DNA of 10,652 nucleotides from assembly GCA_028293405.1 (NCBI GenBank), contig JAQGOW010000023.1:1-10652 (forward strand), given 5' to 3'. The DNA comes from Verrucomicrobiales bacterium. Lineage in GTDB: Bacteria; Verrucomicrobiota; Verrucomicrobiia; Limisphaerales; Palsa-1400. Below the pieces are notes generated by a model that was not told the origin of the DNA, made no database searches, and saw nothing but the letters and a program-made list of their open reading frames with translations. Of this stretch, positions 7,201 to 10,652 are shown piece by piece (within the stretch, counting starts at the first letter, position 1; each line of letters opens with the position of its first letter). A program made the position numbers and the translations under genes.

Positions 7201-7301
7201 ATGGCGGAGCCTACCAGCTCGCCACCGGCACGAGCAGTTGGAGTGCGCAATGTTCACCTGGTCTCTGGGACAAACACCATTACCGCATACGCCATCGATA
7301 G
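4230..7301 (+). CDS. secreted HYR-like repeat protein, 5' part of a frameshifted giant gene
   Basis: The 1023-residue reading frame begins with a signal peptide (hydrophobic core about 14-27, likely cleavage after AHA at 30-32). It then carries nine HYR-like beta-sandwich repeats of about 80 residues at 34-115, 116-380, 381-462, 463-544, 545-623, 624-702, 703-784, 785-867 and 868-949. A typical unit starts DTTAPV, has a VxCxxVP strand, a TATDNCD turn and RTWTATDACGN, and ends near ITVxD. Repeat 2 contains a nested domain (about 152-325). From 950 an Ig-like domain begins (GGVYYSLNGGAYQLATG) and is cut by a +1 frame change after A1006; the last 17 residues read out of frame to a TAG. The true product probably continues to 8664, about 1477 residues in all. 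HYR-type modules are associated with adhesion and cell-surface structure; no enzymatic motif is seen. ATG 4230 is chosen because it directly precedes the signal peptide, though no ribosome binding site is evident. Confidence 0.88.
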   Translation: MQKNWAHPSAEKLLTTTAVVLTIAFGTLRAHATDTTPPVISGVPSNVTVECSSVPAAASPTATDDTDPNPSIALQENSNQALSGCGKYSYTLVRTWVATDASGNTSSASQQITVHDTTAPTLSYIPANATVECSAIPAPPTVVTNCAAITTPPQLRLSDGTPAGTIVITDQGLNDSSGVAGQISYAGSVGTWTINITTALTAPAPGGGSSIQPTMLLNTLNIGSGQLTIEFSANGFCANGVMQAQVGGISGGSIQFKTWVDTANTNFGKQILVQNLGAFGTGSFSSNSMATISPSLPYSITLQTVINHTISTSSQFSSQVGVFVPTATDNCDSSPTITFGQSSTQAISGFGHDNYTITRTWNATDACGNTSSAQQILTVHDTTAPVITGVPANTTVQCNAVPAPATPNVADNCDASPALTLAENSTQSPTGCGHFNYTINRTWTATDATGNTSTAHQLVTVHDTSAPILSGVPANTTVECASVPAPATPSANDNCDRAPAINFTSASTQTGSGCGHFNYTLTRTWTAMDACGNSSSAQQTILVHDTTAPLLSAAPPDVTVQCDAVPSAPTLTATDNCDPSVTVVSTQTSAGGSCSGSYVLTRTWTATDACGNSNSHVQHISVIDTTAPVLAGIPADVTVQCDAVPAAASPTATDNCDASPSIILSQTTVAGSCSGNYVLTRKWTATDVCGNSSTASQQISVIDTASPVLVGVPADITVDCNAVPIVANVTATDNCDTNATVSYASFSTQTPTGLGHDTYILKRKWTVTDACGNSATAQQILTVAPIAPVITDFPPDVTYSCSSEVPAADDNLISGTDPCGGNILYIYHDGDVITNLTCANQYDIARAYHVTNVCGIITSQTQHITVRDLTAPVISAYPADATLTCMCSLPAANDGLITAADNCSSVTVTHSTDVTNNIVDSLHFDIQRTYTATDVCGNQSSHTQTFHMNLSAPPFITITGAPYIQVSNASYVVHGTAGSTFPLGGVYYSLNGGAYQLATGTSSWSAQCSPGLWDKHHYRIRHR
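4329..7076 (+). repeat. array of nine HYR-like domain repeats
   Basis: Nine units, each beginning with a variant of D-T-T-A-P, start at 4329, 4575, 5370, 5616, 5862, 6099, 6336, 6582 and 6831. Units 3 to 7 keep a period of 237-246 bp, and unit 2 is enlarged to 795 bp by an insertion. Units 5 and 6 are the closest pair (both 79 residues with a GSCSGxYVLTR segment), and units 3 and 4 share GCGHFNYT. Units 8 and 9 are the most diverged. The pattern suggests growth by internal duplication followed by divergence. Confidence 0.85.
4683..5204 (+). other. nested beta-rich domain inside HYR repeat 2
   Basis: Residues about 152-325 interrupt repeat 2 between its CSAIPAPP strand and its PTATDNCD turn. 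The insert reads as a self-contained unit: LSDGTPAGTIVITD, then SVGTWTINITTALT, then MLLNTLNIGSGQLTIEFS, with NFGKQI and SLPYSITLQTVINHT later. This order resembles a domain I know from many exported, often PEP-CTERM-bearing, bacterial proteins (strands like VGTWTVNVSTG, LDLNSINVSSG, TLTIMFSDNGF and GPYSLT). The resemblance is from memory, not from a search. No PEP-CTERM tail is present on this protein. Confidence 0.6.
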
Positions 7302-8664
7302 CTTTTCACAAGTGTCTACGACCGCCGTTGCCACGGTATTCTATTCCATCTACAGCAAGCTGACCGTGCAAATCCGCGACTGGCCGGAACCGAACCGCAT
7401 CGATCTCACCGCAGGGACTGTCACTCCGAACCTGAATGGGCAACTGCTGGAAGTCGGCCGGAACTACACTATGACGGCAGCGGCGCTTGGCATCCATCGA
7501 TTTATTGGTTGGGCGTATTCTCCGGCTCTGAACGTGCCGCCATTTGAAACGAACGCGACGCTCACATTCATGATGACGCCGAATCTCAAGTTGATCGCGC
7601 GCTTTGAAAGCCCCTACTATCACATGAACGGCCCCTGGTCTGGATTGTTCTCCGAACCTACACCGGACTCACGAAGCGCGGGCTTCATCAGCTTTACCCT
7701 TCCTTATACAAACGGGGCTCCGAACAACGGCTCTTACTCCGGCCGCATTTTACTCGATGGCACGCAATACAAGTTCAGTTACCCCGCCGCAATATTCGAT
7801 ACTAGCGGACACAGTCACCTCGTCGTTCCGCGCACCGGCAAGAGCACGATGACGATCGACATGGATATGGATGTCGTTACTTACTCTGGCACAGTAACCG
7901 GAACGGTGACCACCCCTGAATGGACTGCAAGCCTCCTCGTTCATCGCGGTTGGACGAATGTCGGCAACGCGGAGTTCCGACGTTACACCATGGCCTTCCC
8001 GCCGGTGAGCGGCCCAACGCCGTCACCGAACGGCTGGGGCGTTGCGGCGACCACAAATGGTGCAGGCGGCATTGTTCACTTCGTTGGCTTCGCTGCCGAT
8101 GGCGCGCAAATCTACGCTCCGGTGACTTATGTTTCCGAAAATCTCGAATACCCGATGTATGGCCAATTGTACGGATCATCCGTCGCCGGATATCAGGGAA
8201 GCATTTGGGGTTGGCTGACCTTTTCGAAAAACCAACCCGGGGTCACCGGCACGCTTTATTGGTGGCGGCCCGCGGGTGTCACGAACGCTGGTTACACTGG
8301 TGGGTTCAGCAACGTCTTCCAGGTGATTGGCTCGCCTTACACAAACTTCCCATCGGGCACACCTGAATTCGGCTGGACCGGTGCCGCGACCGCAACATTT
8401 GACGATGGTTCAAGCCTGTCCGTGACCGCAACCGCATCGGTTGCGAACACCGACAAAGTCACCTTCACCATTCCGAACACGAACCTTGTCGCACTAGCGG
8501 TCACTCGGCTGAATGGACTAATTAACGGCACGTTCTTGCAACCGTTCGTCCACAAAAGAATCGACCCACCGTTCCGCGGCGTGGTCCTGCAGAACACCCA
8601 CACAAACCTCGGCAACTTCTACACAAGCACGAATGCCGGGGCATTCACTTTCAAGCCGAACTAA
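7201..8664 (+). CDS. 3' part of the giant secreted protein: Ig-like end, InlB-B-like repeat, C-terminal domain
   Basis: This frame is open from ATG 7201 (487 residues), but the first 16 residues overlap the upstream frame and look artificial; homologous sequence starts at N17 (base 7249). Residues 17-50 finish an Ig-like domain (LVSGTNTITAYAID). Residues about 52-136 resemble a divergent InlB B-repeat, with YTMTAAALGIHRFIGWAYS and a closing MTPNLKLIARFE. From about 140 to the end lies a domain type I associate with large Verrucomicrobia exported proteins: WSGLFSE, a GSYSGRILLDGTQYKFS segment, TGTVTTPEWTASLLVHR, YQGSIWGWLTF, TGTLYWWRP and GGFSNVFQVIGSPY. No LPXTG, PEP-CTERM or type IX sorting tail is visible; the protein ends FTFKPN. 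There is no signal peptide, so alone it would stay in the cytoplasm, which supports it being the tail of the upstream frame rather than a separate gene. Confidence 0.82.
   Translation: MAEPTSSPPARAVGVRNVHLVSGTNTITAYAIDSFSQVSTTAVATVFYSIYSKLTVQIRDWPEPNRIDLTAGTVTPNLNGQLLEVGRNYTMTAAALGIHRFIGWAYSPALNVPPFETNATLTFMMTPNLKLIARFESPYYHMNGPWSGLFSEPTPDSRSAGFISFTLPYTNGAPNNGSYSGRILLDGTQYKFSYPAAIFDTSGHSHLVVPRTGKSTMTIDMDMDVVTYSGTVTGTVTTPEWTASLLVHRGWTNVGNAEFRRYTMAFPPVSGPTPSPNGWGVAATTNGAGGIVHFVGFAADGAQIYAPVTYVSENLEYPMYGQLYGSSVAGYQGSIWGWLTFSKNQPGVTGTLYWWRPAGVTNAGYTGGFSNVFQVIGSPYTNFPSGTPEFGWTGAATATFDDGSSLSVTATASVANTDKVTFTIPNTNLVALAVTRLNGLINGTFLQPFVHKRIDPPFRGVVLQNTHTNLGNFYTSTNAGAFTFKPN
7245..7251 (+). other. single-base frameshift splitting the giant gene
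   Basis: In the first frame the sequence reads W-S-A (7239-7247) then Q-C-S-P and soon stops at 7299-7301. Skipping the C at 7248 gives W-S-A-N-V-H-L-V-S-G-T-N-T-I-T-A-Y, the expected continuation of the Ig-like domain. That frame then stays open to 8664. One extra base within GCGC at 7245-7248 therefore explains the break. No slippery heptamer is visible, so programmed frameshifting is unlikely; a recent mutation or an assembly error fits better. Confidence 0.85.
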
Positions 8665-8677
8665 CCACGCTGCAACC

Positions 8678-8704
8678 GGGGGCGGACGGTCAACGTCTGC
8701 CCCC
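8678..8704. terminator. GC-rich hairpin between convergent genes
   Basis: GGGGGCGGAC (8678-8687) pairs with GTCTGCCCCC (8695-8704) over 10 bp with one G-U pair and a 7-nt loop. It begins 14 nt after the stop of the giant gene and overlaps the last codons and stop of the convergent minus-strand gene (stop at 8690-8692). Position and stability suit a shared terminator. There is no T-tract after it in either direction (AAAA follows on the plus strand), so termination would not be the classical intrinsic type. Confidence 0.45.
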
Positions 8705-9352
8705 AAAATGTCCGCCGCGTCCGTAGCCGTAACCGCCGTAACCGCGCCCGTAACCACCGTCGCCAAACCCAACACCCACACCGATCCCGATCGCAACAGA
8801 CACGCGGCCGTGGTGATGGTCAGAATTATCGAACGTCTCGTAGTAATTCGGAAAAGCTGAATAATCGGGATACACAATAGACGGCGTGAACTCCGGTTGC
8901 TCTACCGCCGGTGCATTTTGCTGAACCACTGCACGTGTAGACACAACAGGCATGGGAGCAACTTGATTCGCATCGGGAGCCGCAGCAACTGCCGTCGTCA
9001 AACGGTCTTCATCGAATTTCACCGTGAGCGCTTTCTGCCTCTCAGCATCCGTTTCCATCATCGCCGTAATCAGGTTGGTAGATATGCCAACCTTAGTGAG
9101 ATAAATGACGTCCGCAGCGCTTAGCCGATAATCCAGCTCCGAATATTTTACGTAAAAAAGAAGAACGTTGTCAGGCTTGCCAGCGCGCAACAATTTCACC
9201 ACATCGCTCGCACCCTTTGACAGGCCAGCGGGCGCGACTAATTCAGCGGTTGTCGTTTGCTCAACGTTATTAGTCTGCGCGCGAGAGGAATTCGTCGAAG
9301 CAACCAACAAACAAATGCTAAGTAGCAGCGCAAATGAAGCCGCGGTTCTCAT
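8690..9352 (-). CDS. secreted Gly/Tyr-rich protein with a conserved helical motif, function unknown
   Basis: From ATG 9352 the protein has 220 residues. A signal peptide (MRTAASFALLLSICLLVAS, probable cleavage after SSRA) is followed by a helical segment at about 44-101. That segment contains LSKGASDVVKLLRAGKPDN and then YRLSAADVIYLTKVGISTNL, a motif I recognise as recurrent in Verrucomicrobia secreted proteins (hydrophobic residues spaced around RAG and GIS). A Pro/Ala/Gln-rich linker with several tyrosines comes next, then DHHHG (178-182), a glycine-valine stretch and a Gly/Tyr/Arg-rich tail ending GGHFGGRR. The tail DNA is a degenerate tandem repeat (about 8705-8775). The frame also opens at GTG 9367, five codons earlier; ATG 9352 places the signal peptide properly. 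It is last of three tandem minus-strand genes, 54 nt after the pseudopilin gene. No function can be assigned. Confidence 0.78.
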   Translation of the reverse strand: MRTAASFALLLSICLLVASTNSSRAQTNNVEQTTTAELVAPAGLSKGASDVVKLLRAGKPDNVLLFYVKYSELDYRLSAADVIYLTKVGISTNLITAMMETDAERQKALTVKFDEDRLTTAVAAAPDANQVAPMPVVSTRAVVQQNAPAVEQPEFTPSIVYPDYSAFPNYYETFDNSDHHHGRVSVAIGIGVGVGFGDGGYGRGYGGYGYGRGGHFGGRR

Positions 9353-9406
9353 AATCTTGTCCAGCACTGTCTATCATACACAACGCCCCCCAGCATAGCA
9401 ATGGCG

Positions 9407-10240
9407 CTACGGCGGCACCGGCGCATGATCTTCGTCCGTGCCGCGAAACCAACTCCGCATGAAATCCCGGCGCGGAACCCACGATGCGTGCCCATCGCAA
9501 AACACCACGTTCGAACCATCCGCACCGTGGTTGTCGCCGGCATCAGGATAATCGTTGTTCGGCCGGCCACCGTCGGTAATCCCCGGCTCATCCGCATCAT
9601 AAAGAATCCACATATCCGAAGCCCCGCCGACTTGGCCGTGAAAATCGTATTCCGGGAAAACCGTGTTCGTCAGTTGATACGTGTAACCAGCGATTGACGT
9701 CAACGTCTTGCGCGTGTTGTTCAAACCGTTGGCCCAACCGCCATTCAACCAACCCGCCACCTCGTAACTCGTCCCGCCCGAAGTCCCGTTGCGTCCACCG
9801 GGTGCGACCTGTTGTAAATCCGATATGTAAGTCCCCTTGTTATGCAATCGATCGGGATACGTCAGCCCGGTCCAATTCTCCGTTGAATTAATCGGGTCCG
9901 CCGCCGGAATCGGCAGCGGTTTTGTGTCGATTGCATTTAACGTCGATGGGCAAATGCAGGTTTTGAAATTCGGGATATAAACCGGAAACATCCAGTTCAG
10001 ATCGTCCTCCTTGAAATTCGCCACGCCCGAACACGCGTGTTTCACGTCCTCATCCGCGTAATTCAAACTGCCAATCCCCATCTGCTTTTCATTATTCAAG
10101 CACGCCGTGCGTTGCGCCTTCGCTTTTGCCTTACCCAGCGTCGGCAGCAGCATCGACGCGAGAATCGCGATAATCGCAATCACGACCAGAAGTTCAATCA
10201 ATGTAAAAGCCGTGGCACGGCGCGCGTTTGCGAAACCCAT
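9407..10240 (-). CDS. type II secretion-type pseudopilin with C-terminal H-x10-DG motif
   Basis: A 277-residue protein with a class III (type IV prepilin-like) signal: short leader [11 protein letters not shown], then [20 protein letters not shown], with cleavage expected before F12 and the conserved glutamate at +5 (E16). The -1 residue is alanine rather than the usual glycine. After the membrane helix comes the frequent [19 protein letters not shown] helix, then a globular region with NFKTCICPS and several Trp/Asn/Gly-rich loops. Near the end is [21 protein letters not shown], a variant of the H-x9-DG motif found in large pseudopilin families of Verrucomicrobiota, Lentisphaerota and Planctomycetota; here H238 and D249 are separated by ten residues. 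Its start lies only 3 nt after the stop of the upstream lipoprotein gene, so the two are probably co-transcribed and perhaps coupled. No prepilin peptidase or secretion ATPase is in the window; the substrate or partner is unknown. Confidence 0.9.
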   Translation of the reverse strand: MGFANARRATAFTLIELLVVIAIIAILASMLLPTLGKAKAKAQRTACLNNEKQMGIGSLNYADEDVKHACSGVANFKEDDLNWMFPVYIPNFKTCICPSTLNAIDTKPLPIPAADPINSTENWTGLTYPDRLHNKGTYISDLQQVAPGGRNGTSGGTSYEVAGWLNGGWANGLNNTRKTLTSIAGYTYQLTNTVFPEYDFHGQVGGASDMWILYDADEPGITDGGRPNNDYPDAGDNHGADGSNVVFCDGHASWVPRRDFMRSWFRGTDEDHAPVPP

Positions 10241-10243
10241 AAA

Positions 10244-10627
10244 TCAATACTGTGTCTTATAGACGTAGATGCCTTCGAAACCTGTCTTTTCCAGCCAAAC
10301 CCCCGCCATGGAAGGCCTCTTTTCTGGGTCGCGAAACACGTGATAACCCACCGAAAATTTCCCGCGCTCGTGCGCCAAAAGTATTTTAATATTGTCAGCC
10401 TCCCTCGTCACCGCCAGCGGATTGAGCGCCTTAACCGATTTCGGCCATTGCGCCTTGGGCACGTCGCCAGCGGGCAGGTCCTTCAACATGCGCATCGCAT
10501 CTGCGCGCAAGGTCGCTGGATCTTTCAAGTGAGTATCAACGGCTGATTTGTTGCAGCCTGAGAAAATAAGTGCGCAAAGCAACCCAAGACAGGCGAACAG
10601 TCTCCTTAATTTGAATTCAATCCTCAT
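10244..10627 (-). CDS. small putative lipoprotein, function unknown
   Basis: A 127-residue protein. A basic n-region (MRIEFKLRR) and a hydrophobic stretch lead to a lipobox-like FSGC with the lipidated cysteine at position 25. Phenylalanine at -3 is less usual than leucine. The mature part is small, with charged helices (TLRADAMRMLKDLPAGDVP, then WPKSV) and a beta-like end with HERGKFSVGYHVFRD and EGIYVYKTQY. I recognise no named family. ATG 10627 gives a well-formed signal. Only 25 bases of upstream sequence remain, with at best a weak purine-rich AAGAG ahead of the start, so the promoter is outside the window or at its edge. The gene is followed after 3 nt by the pseudopilin gene, suggesting a shared envelope role. 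Confidence 0.75.
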   Translation of the reverse strand: MRIEFKLRRLFACLGLLCALIFSGCNKSAVDTHLKDPATLRADAMRMLKDLPAGDVPKAQWPKSVKALNPLAVTREADNIKILLAHERGKFSVGYHVFRDPEKRPSMAGVWLEKTGFEGIYVYKTQY

Positions 10628-10652
10628 GAGTTAACCCATCTCTTAGGGCGAT

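Noticed and set aside
7201..8664. A separate second gene starting at ATG 7201
   Set aside because: The first 16 codons are out of frame with the Ig-like domain they overlap, there is no signal peptide, and removing one base at 7248 joins both frames into one coherent domain.

Overview
The window looks like a chromosomal segment from a soil or freshwater member of the Verrucomicrobiota, probably close to the Pedosphaera/Limisphaerales group. This is an inference from family content: a small stand-alone LuxR-type helix-turn-helix protein, a [20 protein letters not shown] pseudopilin ending in an H-x(n)-DG motif, a giant secreted protein made of HYR-like repeats, and a large quasi-palindrome of a kind I associate with these genomes. 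Shine-Dalgarno sequences are weak or absent before most genes.

Layout. 1-191: a possible 3' end of a plus-strand gene, then a 67-nt near-perfect hairpin. 192-3247 (minus): purK, purE (sharing a 4-bp ATGA overlap) and, 72 nt further, a dicarboxylate/amino acid:cation symporter. PurK and PurE carry out the two-step conversion of AIR to CAIR in de novo purine synthesis. 3248-3535: divergent control region with a short palindrome and a sigma70-like promoter facing right. 3536-3931 (plus): the LuxR-type regulator. 3932-4229: leader region with a terminator-like hairpin and a second hairpin near the next start. 4230-8664 (plus): one giant exported protein gene split by a single-base frameshift near 7248. 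Nine HYR-like repeats, one with a foreign beta-rich domain nested inside it, are followed by an Ig-like domain that straddles the break, an InlB-B-like repeat and a long Verrucomicrobia-type C-terminal domain. 8678-8704: a hairpin where this gene and the minus-strand genes converge. 8690-10627 (minus): three genes in tandem for envelope proteins: a lipoprotein, a pseudopilin 3 nt downstream of it, and a Gly/Tyr-rich secreted protein.

The left half is housekeeping (purine synthesis, nutrient uptake). The right half is surface biology: a repeat-rich secreted protein likely to act in adhesion or as a structural surface protein, and a small envelope-protein cluster. I see no CRISPR array, tRNA, rRNA, transposase or phage gene. 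The points most worth checking are the frameshift in the giant gene, the nested domain in repeat 2, and the hairpin at 100-166, whose G-U pairs predict which strand is the RNA.
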